The notes: generated by a model not told the origin, from the sequence alone. A stretch of 64,000 bases of DNA from Rubripirellula lacrimiformis (GCF_007741535.1 NZ_CP036525.1:1674001-1738000), one strand, 5' to 3'; positions 39,001 through 48,248 are shown, counted from the first letter of the stretch. Numbers and translations: made by a program.

Positions 39001-39083
39001 CAGACAGCCATCGCGAACACCCGGCGACAGGACGCCAGCGATCCCTTGATTTGCGGCCGCGATGATTGACAGCGATTGGGCAT
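36033..39083 (-). CDS. Large exported TPR-repeat protein
   Basis: About 1016 residues from MPNRCQSSRPQIKG; a start at 39128 is also open. A hydrophobic segment with an AxA-like end (FAMAVCAVVWGTLSLPAPTI) acts as signal peptide. The rest is almost all helical with many TPR-like pairs, for example AKYFDTALEYLDRIDQYPGV, ASRGMVEEELGNSAQALDSF and ARAQRLLGNYKQALDTIDPL. Long charged helices lie between. No enzyme domain is seen. It is the first gene of the block that ends in ExbB/ExbD and is probably a periplasmic scaffold or adaptor for that system. Confidence 0.8.
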   Translation of the reverse strand: MPNRCQSSRPQIKGSLASCRRVFAMAVCAVVWGTLSLPAPTIAGEPAETFLARLRSAKYFDTALEYLDRIDQYPGVDGEFKKAVRLEKAQTYIDAARASRATDARSAYLQDATTELSEFLKQGTHPRHSEASLKLGTLQMFQATLAMTKDASDDQRKQARENYESAAATFDAIVDTHREKLQQMRGAKIDAKANPELINLRDQLRGEFLQSMSMAGEARLQAAKTFKDPGKQGKEQLQQALKLFTDLSEKYDDFPPGANALASRGMVEEELGNSAQALDSFLRMLETPDVPELRDSQFQAASGLVRLSLAEDPAKYQTAIDRVQPIVDSLRPDERRTPSALQLQVDLAKSYLAKSKDTQNLKPNDVKRAESEGRQLLNKVAKSEGDHIAETNRLLADLGIDTGKTEAVELPTAEDPDSLEDAYAKAIDLYQAAENIQTMLNQAVKDKNADQQKSLTTQLAEHRSLASQILRRGLSMVQMDSDIEVANNARQLAAFLQYQDGRYRDAIVVGTFLAKNSPGTEMGMKGAMIARSSLQNLLVDSPSNPFLISKVNELADFTLSVWPQHAETPIFQRLVIDLALLDQQWDNARTRINAMQPSPTRSLMQRKLGLFLYQESGKARADKDETKALEYQKQAIDELQSGLDAISGNLADEEAMKAALVLAKLYLRSDNAADASKIMNSPKYGPATVSQRLGVKDDTFESDLYSTQLSLLVQQMTASGSDTDKLVKEASDVMDKLRESVKGDDASQRLSAIYMRMATDIRQQLETADPAQKNKLIGAFRIFLERISATTQDDATLQWIGQTVMQLAEAAMGEGTKKATGQAAELLTTASDTFERLKKNSNDVPLTVDYQLARAQRLLGNYKQALDTIDPLLRKNPNMLNAQMEAAQSYEQWASTLPPKFAGSAFKAALNGGRPDPKTKKNVIWGWGKISQLTSSKEEFRDTFFEARYHVALCRYLWGKTINQKSVIEQSVSDITKVAALYPQLGGPVQRQKFDQLLRLIQKDLGQNPAGLPPLP

Positions 39084-39328
39084 TGCAAGTCGTTGGTTCA
39101 AGACGGATAAGCGCGATCGACAGGCCAACGCGGGGATCTTGGGTCGATTGCGAAAAATGAAGATAAGGCGGTGGCAAACTCAGGCCGAATGACCGATCCG
39201 GTCGTCTGCCCCAAAATTCACTCCGGACTACGTCAATCTTAGCACGGCGCGTTGGTAAGCCATTAACACTAGAGTAAGAAGGGGCGAATCTGCCTTCAAG
39301 CGTGTCCCACGCACTTCACCCGATCTGA

Positions 39329-40519
39329 ATGGACAATCCGGTGCGAATCCCTTCCGAATTTAACGATGACAACCTTTATCGTAGCCGTCACGGACGGGAA
39401 AGTTCGACCGGTTCGATGCGACGTTTGTTTCGTCTCGTCATCGGATTGGCTCTGGTCGTCGTCGTGATGAAGCAAGCTTCCCAAGAAGCGGTCTATCGAC
39501 CGTTCTTCGGGGGGGCATCCACCGTCGACCAAAATCCGCCGCCGGGCTACCGCATCGGAGGGGGCAACGGCCAGCTTGAAATCCCGATGAACCAAGCGGC
39601 ATCAAAGTTGGACGCGGTCAGCGCAGACGATGCGCAAGCCCTTGCCGGTGGTGGGCAACCCGAGCGTGGTTTGCCAGACGATGATCTGCTTGCCAGTGAT
39701 CTACTTGCCAAAGATCTGGCCAAAGTGGTCGATGGCAGCGTTTGGCGAGGTGGCGACAACGACGCGCTGTACCGGTTGCTGGATCGGGCAACGCGATACC
39801 CGGACGCGTACTCGATCCAGGCCGCCTACCCCCGCGCTGCACCGACCGCCCCATCGGACGGCGATTCTCAATCGGGTGTGTCTCGCGTGGCCGTGGTGCC
39901 ACTGCTGCAACAGCCCGACGTCTTTCGTGGGCACCGTGTTGCCATCGCCGGGAAGGTGTCGCGTGCCCAGCGGATCGAATCGGGACCCAACGACTTTGGG
40001 ATCTCTGGATATTGGCAGGTCTGGTTGCGGCCGATCGACGGCGCCGACCGTCCCTTCGTCGCCATCGTTCCCAAAGTGACCAGTCGCATCGCAGCGGTGG
40101 GCCCCGATGCAACCTTGGAAGACGGGCCACCGGCGCAATTGGTTGGTGTGTTCTTGAAACGGTTGGCGTACCAGTCATCCGTGGGGGCTGATCTAGCACC
40201 GGTGATCGTGGGGCGACTGCACGCCGAACAGGATTCCGAAGGATCGAATCGCGCCAATGGAAATGGTCCCCAAGCAAATGATTCCGATCCGTCCCAGCAG
40301 GGTCTCGGTGGCGCAGTCTGGGCTGCCATCGCAGCGGCCTGTGTGTTGGGAGTTTTGTTGGCGGCGTTTGCGACATGGCGATCCCGTTTGATGACGCAGC
40401 ACGGTCGTCAATTGAGGGCCGCTGGCCGACCGACCAACGATTCGTTTTTGCAGCAACTCAGTACCAACGGTGACGACAAAGCCGACGGTGATCACGCCGA
40501 ACACGGAGAAAACGGATGA
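39329..40519 (+). CDS. Membrane protein of unknown function, first of a linked pair
   Basis: A 396-residue protein. It has a membrane helix near residues 33-47 (FRLVIGLALVVVVMKQAS), a Gly/Asp-rich region, a central domain of about 110 residues and a second helix near 330-345 (AIAAACVLGVLLAAFATW), with a polar cytoplasmic tail. The central domain opens with VAVVPLLQQPDVFRGHRVAI, then AGKVSRAQRI and WLRPIDGADRPFVAIVPKV, which reads like an OB-type beta barrel. I do not recognise a named family. Its stop overlaps the next gene's start as ATGA, and both proteins share this domain type. Confidence 0.72.
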   Translation: MDNPVRIPSEFNDDNLYRSRHGRESSTGSMRRLFRLVIGLALVVVVMKQASQEAVYRPFFGGASTVDQNPPPGYRIGGGNGQLEIPMNQAASKLDAVSADDAQALAGGGQPERGLPDDDLLASDLLAKDLAKVVDGSVWRGGDNDALYRLLDRATRYPDAYSIQAAYPRAAPTAPSDGDSQSGVSRVAVVPLLQQPDVFRGHRVAIAGKVSRAQRIESGPNDFGISGYWQVWLRPIDGADRPFVAIVPKVTSRIAAVGPDATLEDGPPAQLVGVFLKRLAYQSSVGADLAPVIVGRLHAEQDSEGSNRANGNGPQANDSDPSQQGLGGAVWAAIAAACVLGVLLAAFATWRSRLMTQHGRQLRAAGRPTNDSFLQQLSTNGDDKADGDHAEHGENG

Positions 40520-41961
40520 TGAACGTGTCTGGAAATGAATCCCACCCGACGCCACAGCCGTCGGTGGCACGCCGATCGGCATCGCTGTCGTGGGCGGATT
40601 GGATTCGGCGGTCTTGGATCGTCGTTGGTGCATTGCTGGGGGCGGTGATTGCGTGTCCGGCGAAGGCGGAGGAAGTGTTTGATTTGTTGGGCGGATTTGA
40701 TCGCACGCGGATCGACGCTTGTTACCCCGTGGTCGATGACGATACGGCCGGTGAATTGGCCAAGCTAAGTTACCGATTGCAACGGATCGCACCCACCGCA
40801 TTGGCAGGTCGTGCGACGCCACTGGCATTGGGACCTGATGCGCAATCCGACGACATCGACATCGGCAGTGCGGTGCGTTTCGATGGAACGATTCAATCGA
40901 TCGATCGGATCCCGGTTCCACCGGCGTTGGTCGAATATTTGGAATTCAGTGTGGTCCGTTCGGTCCAATTGCAGGTCGATGACGCGGCGATTCGCGTTCT
41001 TTCCCCTGGCTTGGTTTCAGAGGCAAAGGTGGGGGATCGGGCCGGTGGCGTGGGCGTGGTGATCCAGCCCGGCCCCAAGGTGGATTCGCCGCAAAGTCCA
41101 GACGCTGATCCGATGGTGCTGGTTGCCGGACGAATGGATTGGATGCCCAGTCAGTCGCCATCGGTCGGGTGGCAATTGCTGGCTGAAACCGGCGTTGACC
41201 TCAGCGGGGTCGCAGCCCTTGCCAGTCGAAACCGCAAACCATTGACGGCTGCCGACGGAGACGCGTTCTACGCAATCCTGGCGACATCCGAGCAAATCGG
41301 TCGGCGGCAGGACGTGCCGGTCCCAGCCACCGTCGACGCGATCGAATTATTGACCGATCCCCAAGCGATGGCTGGGCAATGGATTCGGATGGAATTGGAA
41401 ACGGTCCAGATCACGCGCGTCACGGTCACCACCGAAAACCGTATCGCCCAACTGCATCAGGATCACTATTTCCAGATCGACGCGGTGGCCGATCTGGGCA
41501 ACGCGGTGGTCAAAATCGAAGATGACAACCATGGTTTGCCGGATGCGGTCTTCGAAAATCGCTATCCCGTTTCTGTGGTGACCACTGAATTGCCCGCGTT
41601 TTTGAACGAAGCGATCTGGCGTCAAACCGGGAACCAGTCCGTGCTTGCCGAAATCAATCGTCCGGTCGCAATCGACGGTTTCTTTTTGCGTTTGTGGAGT
41701 TACCAAACGCAGTACATGAAGCAATTTGGTGGCGAGGATCAGTTCGGGCCGTTGATCGTTGCGGCGCGGGTGACCGATCGTGCGCCCGCCTCGGCCGACC
41801 CGGTTGGTGTTTCGATCATCGGTTGGATTGCGGCGGTGGCGGTGTTGGTCGTTTTGGTCGCGACTTTTTTATGGCATCGAATCACATCGGCGGGAGATCG
41901 AAAGATTCGTGAACGGCAAAAGCGTCGCGAATCCGAAGATTTAGATTTTCCAAACCCATGA
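40516..41961 (+). CDS. Exported membrane protein of unknown function, second of a linked pair
   Basis: A 481-residue protein translationally coupled to the previous gene. An N-terminal helix (IVVGALLGAVIACPAKA) looks like a signal peptide with an AKA cleavage site. Two beta-rich segments follow. The second, LLTDPQAMAGQWIRMELETV, echoes the PDVFRGHRVAIAGKV segment of its partner. A C-terminal helix (IIGWIAAVAVLVVLVATFLW) and a basic tail anchor it. No enzyme motif is visible. The pair looks like a conserved planctomycete envelope unit of unknown role. Confidence 0.72.
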   Translation: MMNVSGNESHPTPQPSVARRSASLSWADWIRRSWIVVGALLGAVIACPAKAEEVFDLLGGFDRTRIDACYPVVDDDTAGELAKLSYRLQRIAPTALAGRATPLALGPDAQSDDIDIGSAVRFDGTIQSIDRIPVPPALVEYLEFSVVRSVQLQVDDAAIRVLSPGLVSEAKVGDRAGGVGVVIQPGPKVDSPQSPDADPMVLVAGRMDWMPSQSPSVGWQLLAETGVDLSGVAALASRNRKPLTAADGDAFYAILATSEQIGRRQDVPVPATVDAIELLTDPQAMAGQWIRMELETVQITRVTVTTENRIAQLHQDHYFQIDAVADLGNAVVKIEDDNHGLPDAVFENRYPVSVVTTELPAFLNEAIWRQTGNQSVLAEINRPVAIDGFFLRLWSYQTQYMKQFGGEDQFGPLIVAARVTDRAPASADPVGVSIIGWIAAVAVLVVLVATFLWHRITSAGDRKIRERQKRRESEDLDFPNP

Positions 41962-42025
41962 AAGATCGTGTTTCCGATGCAGGGATGGGCGGGATACCGA
42001 AATCTTCTGGAACTCGTCCACTTGA

Positions 42026-43051
<1,026 letters not shown>

Positions 43052-43247
43052 TGCTGATTGCTGTCTAGCATGAAAACGATCGGCCTGGCCGATTGTGGTG
43101 GAAGGATTGCCCCATTGAAGTGAAGGAGTCGCTCATCGACGTTGACACCGGTCATCGTCCGCCTTTACTTTTGGACTGACGGGTCGGCATCGCGTGCCGA
43201 ACACCCGTCGGAATTCCTTCGCATTCCTCAACCATCCAGGCAGCGGC

Positions 43248-44129
43248 ATGAATCGTTTTGAAAAGTCGATGTCATGGGATTTGTCCGCTGATCAAGGTCG
43301 GGATCACCAACCAAGTGATTCTGGACCAGGGGCCGATTCGGATCACCCCGGGCAATCTGGCGACGCCGGCCACTTTCAATCGAACTGGGATTCCAGTGGC
43401 CACCACCACTTGGCTCCGTTGGGCGATTCGGCGTGGGGCCAGGTGCGGTCCAAACGGTCGTACTTTCTGCCGGTTCATTACACCCCCGGCTATCAATACC
43501 CGTTGATCGTGTGGTTGCACAGCGACGGATTCAACGAGAATCAAGTCACCCAAGTCATGCCGCACATCAGTTTGCGGAACTATGTCGCGGTTGGGGTTCG
43601 CGGCAATCGCGCCGCCGATTCCATCGGTCATCGGTTTGATTGGCACGACAGCCCGGCCGGGATCGGCAATGCCCACGACGCCGTTGTGGATGCCGCCGAT
43701 GAAGCCAGCGATCGATATTCGACGAACCCAACAAGAATCATTTTGGCCGGCTATGGGGCCGGTGGTTCGATGGCGCTGCGGATCGCCATGCGTGACCCAC
43801 GCCGTTTTGCCGCCGCAGTCTCCGTCGGTGGCCGGATGCCGCAAGGGGCGATCCGAAATCCGAACCAGCTTCGCCGACGGCGGATGCCCATGCTGTGGCA
43901 ATGGTCCAGCGACAACCCCGATTACACCGCCGATGGTTTGAAGACCGATTGCCAATCGGCGATGGCCGTGGGGGCACGTGTCGAGATTCGACAGTACCCC
44001 GGTGAAGACGAAATGGACACGGTGGTCCTTTCGGACTTGGATCGTTGGATCATGCGTCAGGTCGTTTCGGGCACGGGTCAGGACGATGATCGTTGGGAAT
44101 CGACTGCGACGGCCTACTCGGCGAACTAA
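43248..44129 (+). CDS. Alpha/beta-hydrolase-fold protein without catalytic Ser, probably non-enzymatic
   Basis: A 293-residue protein from the ATG at 43248 (AGGCAG upstream; a GTG at 43194 is also open). After a Gly/Asp/His-rich leader of about 65 residues comes an esterase-like fold: YPLIVWLHSDGFNENQVTQV, VAVGVRGNRA, RIILAGYGAGGSMALRIA and FAAAVSVGGRMP. This is close to the phospholipase/carboxylesterase (poly-3-hydroxybutyrate depolymerase-like) pattern. The nucleophile elbow, normally GxSxGG, is GYGAGG with Gly170 where Ser should be. The catalytic His position near the C-terminus reads YPGEDEMD and has no His. It may be a binding protein derived from an esterase. Confidence 0.78.
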   Translation: MNRFEKSMSWDLSADQGRDHQPSDSGPGADSDHPGQSGDAGHFQSNWDSSGHHHLAPLGDSAWGQVRSKRSYFLPVHYTPGYQYPLIVWLHSDGFNENQVTQVMPHISLRNYVAVGVRGNRAADSIGHRFDWHDSPAGIGNAHDAVVDAADEASDRYSTNPTRIILAGYGAGGSMALRIAMRDPRRFAAAVSVGGRMPQGAIRNPNQLRRRRMPMLWQWSSDNPDYTADGLKTDCQSAMAVGARVEIRQYPGEDEMDTVVLSDLDRWIMRQVVSGTGQDDDRWESTATAYSAN

Positions 44130-44582
44130 ATTCGACCGGCCAGCGATCGAAAGCGGGCTGCGGCGAAAACACCGGGTGGGAGCCATCGACCCGACGGCAT
44201 CGGCCGAGGCAAATTCCGCTATCACTGCCCTGCAGTACCATTCCATTCGCTGCTGGCCTGGCCAATTCAGCCGCAAACAGATTCAGCGGGAACGGGATTC
44301 AGCGGCAAACAGATTCACCGGTCACCCGATTCACCGGTCACCTTGGGGCCACAGCCGGGCATCTTGGGGCCACAGCCGGGCGATTGGGTGGTATCCGTCG
44401 ACGATTCTGATTCCGGCGTTTCGGGGGATGGCCAAGCGAATCACTCTTCTTGTGCATGTGCCCCCGTCTGCCATGCTTTTTGCGATACACTAGCGATTCG
44501 CTGCGATGTTGGATTCCTTCGCCGTGGCAACCCGCCCACCTCCCAATCTCTCCTGCCTTTCGACCGCTGAGCGTGACGACTC
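44130..44582. other. Gap with two small tandem duplications
   Basis: GATTCACCGGTCACC occurs twice at a 16-bp step (44312 and 44328). CTTGGGGCCACAGCCGGGC occurs twice at a 21-bp step (44342 and 44363). Related CAGATTCAGCGG/GGATTCAGCGG motifs precede them. No gene is supported, and the response-regulator promoter is expected in the last 120 bp. Confidence 0.6.
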
Positions 44583-45071
44583 ATGAACTCTGGTGATTCC
44601 TCCCGCGACGACCAAGCCGATACCGATTTGTCGCCTGATTCAACGGGTCCATCCCCGTTGGAATCGGCGAAATCGAAACAATCGGCCACCCCAACCAAAA
44701 ATTCCAAAGGCCTGAAGATCTTAGTCGTCGATGACGATTTCGAAATCATCGAGTCGGTTCGTTACGCGCTGGAAGGCGCCGGATACGACGTTGTTGTCGC
44801 CAGAGACGGGAATCAGGGGCTAGCACTCGCCGAACGCGAGAATCCCGACTTGATGGTGTTGGACATGATGATGCCCAAGCGAAGTGGTTTTTTGGTCCTG
44901 GAAAAACTTCGGCGACTGCGTGACGAACCGTTGCCTGTAATTATGATCACGGGTAACGAAGGCAGTCGCCATAAAGCTTACGCCGAACTCCTTGGCGTCA
45001 GCGATTACATTCGCAAACCATTCGCAATGGATCGGTTGGTCGACGCGGTCGGCAAACTCCTGGACGCTTAG
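44583..45071 (+). CDS. Single-domain response regulator (receiver only)
   Basis: A 162-residue protein. After a Ser/Asp-rich leader of about 40 residues comes a CheY-like receiver: LKILVVDDDFEIIESVRYAL with the acidic pocket, the phospho-acceptor Asp in PDLMVLDMMMPKRSGF, the conserved Thr in PVIMITGNEGS and the Lys in SDYIRKPF. No output domain follows. No histidine kinase gene is nearby, so its partner is unknown. The DUF423 gene begins five bases after its stop. Confidence 0.93.
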   Translation: MNSGDSSRDDQADTDLSPDSTGPSPLESAKSKQSATPTKNSKGLKILVVDDDFEIIESVRYALEGAGYDVVVARDGNQGLALAERENPDLMVLDMMMPKRSGFLVLEKLRRLRDEPLPVIMITGNEGSRHKAYAELLGVSDYIRKPFAMDRLVDAVGKLLDA

Positions 45072-45075
45072 CAAT

Positions 45076-45528
45076 ATGTACGAAGAACACCTGGCACGTC
45101 GCATTCTCACTTACGCGGCGATCTGTGGTGCGTTGGGGGTAGCCATTGGTGCGATCGGGGCTCACTTCCTGCCTGGTTTTCTGGAAAGCCGTGGCTATCC
45201 GCAAGACTTGATTGATAAGCGCAGCGAGCAGTTTGGAATCGGTGCTCGCTACCACATGGTGCATGCTTTGGCGTTGCTGGGATTGTCTTGCGTCAAACTT
45301 GGTCAACCGATCATTCGACGTTGGGTTTCTCGCATGTTCCTTATTGGGATCGCGGTTTTCAGTGGGTCGCTGTACCTGTTGGCGATTACCGGCAGCAAGA
45401 TGTTTGCGATGATCACTCCGCTGGGCGGGATCGCGTGGATCGTGGCCTGGGCCGGTCTGGCTTGGATCGCCCAACAGGGCAAAGTCAAAGAGCAGCGATT
45501 CCACCAGATTCGCGGAAAAACGCCGTAG
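45076..45528 (+). CDS. DUF423 family small membrane protein
   Basis: A 150-residue protein from MYEEHLARRILTYAAICG, starting five bases after the response regulator stop; the frame is open further upstream but that part lies inside the previous gene. Four hydrophobic helices and the signature GALGVAIGAIGAHFLPGFLE, then GARYHMVHALALLGL and FSGSLYLLAITG place it in DUF423 (YgdD/TMEM256-like). The function of this family is unknown. Confidence 0.9.
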   Translation: MYEEHLARRILTYAAICGALGVAIGAIGAHFLPGFLESRGYPQDLIDKRSEQFGIGARYHMVHALALLGLSCVKLGQPIIRRWVSRMFLIGIAVFSGSLYLLAITGSKMFAMITPLGGIAWIVAWAGLAWIAQQGKVKEQRFHQIRGKTP

Positions 45529-45710
45529 TCATCTCTGGCCTACTCGTCGATCTTTGCCCAAGTCGCTAACGTGTCTAACCAGAGGCGGCGAATCGATGGT
45601 TGTGCGTTCCCATCAACGCTGTTTTCGGTCGCCTGCGAAAAATTCGAGCCGTCCCTGATCGCTTGAATCGTATCTGTGATGGAATCCCGAAACGCCCAAT
45701 GGGTTTTGTG

Positions 45711-46682
45711 ATGATGGCATCCGCGGACCAATCTGAATTGACGTTTCCCCCGGCTTGGAATCGTCGTCACCTGTTGGATATGGAAAGTCTGTCGGCGGAC
45801 GAAATCCGTGCCTTGCTGGACACCGCCCAGCATCTGAAAGAAATCACCGGTGGCTGCCGCGACAAGATCTCGCTGCTGACCGGGAAGACCTGTGCGAACC
45901 TGTTTTTTGAAAACAGCACGCGGACCCGCAACAGTTTCTCGTTAGCCGCCAAACGCTTGGGGGCGGACACGGTCGAATTCAGTTCGTCGGGCAGCAGCGT
46001 TGCTAAGGGCGAAACCTTTGTCGATACGGCCAAGACGATCGAAGCGATGGGCGTCGATTGGGTGGTCACTCGCCACGCGACTCCCGGCACACCGCACCTG
46101 CTAGCCCGCGAAATCAACAGCAGCATCATCAACGCTGGTGATGGCCCCCACGATCATCCGACTCAGGGATTGTTGGACATGCTGACGATTCGCCAGCATC
46201 GCGGATCGATCAAGGGGCTGACCGTGGCGTTGGTCGGCGACATCGCCCACAGTCGTACGGCACGAGCCAATATCTGGGGGCTCAGTAAACTGGGCGCCAC
46301 CGTCATCGTGTGCGGCCCGCCGACCTTGGTCAGCCCGCGGTGGCGCGAACTGGGATTCGAAGTCGCCCATTCGTTGGACGAAATCCTGCCCCGCTGCGAC
46401 GTGTTGAATCTGTTGCGGATTCAGTTCGAACGGCAAGCGGCCAGACCCTTTCCCAGTGTTCACGAATACGCCGCTCTGTACGCGATGAACGCGGCGCGGA
46501 TGCGTCGTGCCAAGCAAGACATTTTGATCATGGCACCGGGCCCCATCAATCGTGGCGTTGAAATCACGCCCGAGGTCGCCGATGGTCCACAAAGTGTCAT
46601 CCTGGAACAGGTCACCAACGGGATCGCGGTCCGCATGGCCGCCCTGTGGCTGACCGCTGGTGCAAACAACGATTCCCATTGA
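45711..46682 (+). CDS. pyrB: Aspartate carbamoyltransferase catalytic subunit
   Basis: A 323-residue protein; starts at 45699, 45711 and 45714 are all possible and the upstream frame is not conserved. It condenses carbamoyl phosphate with aspartate in pyrimidine synthesis. Carbamoyl-phosphate site: ANLFFENSTRTRNSFSLAAK. Further motifs: SSGSSVAKGETFVDTAKTIE, VVTRHATPGTPHLLA, INAGDGPHDHPTQGLLDMLT, VALVGDIAHSRTARANIWGL and IMAPGPINRGVEI. Ten bases later a dihydroorotase homologue begins, the gene order seen where a catalytic PyrB is held by an inactive dihydroorotase-like partner. Confidence 0.95.
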   Translation: MMASADQSELTFPPAWNRRHLLDMESLSADEIRALLDTAQHLKEITGGCRDKISLLTGKTCANLFFENSTRTRNSFSLAAKRLGADTVEFSSSGSSVAKGETFVDTAKTIEAMGVDWVVTRHATPGTPHLLAREINSSIINAGDGPHDHPTQGLLDMLTIRQHRGSIKGLTVALVGDIAHSRTARANIWGLSKLGATVIVCGPPTLVSPRWRELGFEVAHSLDEILPRCDVLNLLRIQFERQAARPFPSVHEYAALYAMNAARMRRAKQDILIMAPGPINRGVEITPEVADGPQSVILEQVTNGIAVRMAALWLTAGANNDSH

Positions 46683-46692
46683 TAACCAAGTT

Positions 46693-48012
46693 ATGACTAT
46701 CCCCGAGACTTCGTTGTTGATCACCGGCGGTCGAGTGATCGATCCTTCGCAGTCGATCGATCGTGTGGCCCGTTTGTTGGTCGTCGATGGACGCATCGAA
46801 GCGATCGATCCGGCGGACAGTCAGATCCCCGAATCGGCACGCCACATCGACGCAAGCGGTCGGATCGTCGCCCCCGGCTTTGTGGACTTGGGCGTCGAAC
46901 TGCGCGAACCAGGGTTCGAAGAAGACGAAACGATCGCTTCGGGAAGCGACGCAGCGTTGGCCGGTGGGTTCACGTCGATCCTGGCCTGCAGCAGCACGTC
47001 GCCCTGCATCGATTCGCACGGGGCGGTCGAATTTGTAAGGCAGAAAGCGGTCCAGGCCGACGGTGTCCGCGTTCACGTCATCGGTTGTCTTAGCAAGAAC
47101 CGAGATGCCAAACAGATGGCGGAACTGGGGCTGCTGCACGAAGCCGGTGCGGTCGCATACAGCGACGCGCCGCGCCCGATGCCCAACGATGCGTTGCTGA
47201 AACGGGCACTCGAATATGCCCAGATGTTCAATCTGCCGATCATCAATCGCCCGAATGTGATGACGCTTTCCGAAGGCGGTGTCATGCACGACGGTCAGGT
47301 CGCGCTGGTGCTGGGGTTGAAAGGGCTGCCGACCGAAGCCGAGGACTTGGCGGTCGCACGCGATGTTCGGATTGCCGAAGCGACCAGTGGTCGGCTGCAC
47401 ATCGGGCCTGTCAGTACGATGGGGTCTGTCGATTTGATTCGCCGCGTGAAAGAACGCGGGATCCCGATCACCGCATCGGTGTGTCCACACAACCTGTGCC
47501 TGGATGATTCTCAGCTGCGATCGTTCGATTCGCGTTTCAAGGTCCATCCGCCGCTGCGCAGCCCGAAACATATCGAAACGCTTTGTGCCGCCGTTGCGGA
47601 TGGAACCATTGATGCCATCCAGAGCGGTCACATGCCGCGAGCACGCGAAAAGAAGATGGATGACCTGGATGCCTCGCCATTCGGTCTGTCGTCATTAGAA
47701 ACGACGCTGGCGACCATCTCGACATTCATGTTGGGACTGGAGGGATTCGATTGGTCTGCGGCGATTGATCGGCTGTCGACGGCGCCGGCTAGGATCGCGG
47801 GTGTGCCGGGCGGCGATTTGAAAGTGGGATCGTTGGCCGACATCGTGATCATCGATCCGGATGAAAAATGGATCGTAGACGGGCATCAGTTCCGGTCGCA
47901 TTGCATCAGCACGCCGCTAGACCATTTGGAACTGACCGGCCGCGTGACTCATACCCTGGTCGGCGGCCGAGTGCGTTTTGCGCTGCGACCCGAAACGGAA
48001 CACCTAGCCTAG
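46693..48012 (+). CDS. Dihydroorotase-like protein lacking metal ligands (PyrC'/PyrX type)
   Basis: A 439-residue protein from the ATG at 46693 (a GTG at 46660 would overlap pyrB by 23 bp). The overall sequence is dihydroorotase: GGRVIDPSQSIDRVARLLVV, IVAPGFVDLGVELREPGFEE, GGVMHDGQVALVLGLKGLP, GRLHIGPVSTMGSVDLIRRV, and SLADIVIIDPDEKWIVDG. The first metal site, normally DxHVHLREPG, reads DLGVELREPG, so both His are gone (Gly67, Glu69). The catalytic Asp region, normally TDHAPH, reads SGHMPR. It should not be catalytic. In Pseudomonas such a protein is needed to assemble PyrB; that role is likely here. Confidence 0.88.
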   Translation: MTIPETSLLITGGRVIDPSQSIDRVARLLVVDGRIEAIDPADSQIPESARHIDASGRIVAPGFVDLGVELREPGFEEDETIASGSDAALAGGFTSILACSSTSPCIDSHGAVEFVRQKAVQADGVRVHVIGCLSKNRDAKQMAELGLLHEAGAVAYSDAPRPMPNDALLKRALEYAQMFNLPIINRPNVMTLSEGGVMHDGQVALVLGLKGLPTEAEDLAVARDVRIAEATSGRLHIGPVSTMGSVDLIRRVKERGIPITASVCPHNLCLDDSQLRSFDSRFKVHPPLRSPKHIETLCAAVADGTIDAIQSGHMPRAREKKMDDLDASPFGLSSLETTLATISTFMLGLEGFDWSAAIDRLSTAPARIAGVPGGDLKVGSLADIVIIDPDEKWIVDGHQFRSHCISTPLDHLELTGRVTHTLVGGRVRFALRPETEHLA

Positions 48013-48029
48013 CTTTCGTGGCCAAGATT

Positions 48030-48240
48030 CATCCGGGATCCCCAGCCACAAAGTAGCGACACCCCAATGCCGGCGGTGGTGTTCTTTGTCCCGTCTTGCC
48101 AGCCACGAAGTGGCGAAAGCCCAATGCCGGCGGCCTTGGCCGCCGGTGCCGCGTCGGAACCACGAATCCTGCACTCCAATCGCCGCCCAGTGGCGGCGAT
48201 TGGAGTGCAGGATTCGAACAAAATGCCGGCGGTGGCGCTG
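48030..48240. repeat. Cluster of short repeats with a perfect 25-bp hairpin
   Basis: Between convergent genes, AATGCCGGCGG occurs three times and CAGCCAC(A/G)AAGT(A/G)GCGA twice at a 58-bp step. At 48163-48216 a perfect 25-bp inverted repeat (CGAATCCTGCACTCCAATCG...) closes on a four-base CAGT loop. There is no T-run. It can terminate transcription from both sides and looks like a dispersed palindromic element. Confidence 0.8.
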
Positions 48241-48248
48241 TCGCAGCC

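Noticed and set aside
43080-43094. ATCGGCC-T-GGCCGAT palindrome after mdh as a terminator
   Set aside because: The stem is only seven bases, the loop is a single base and no T-run follows, so termination is not supported.
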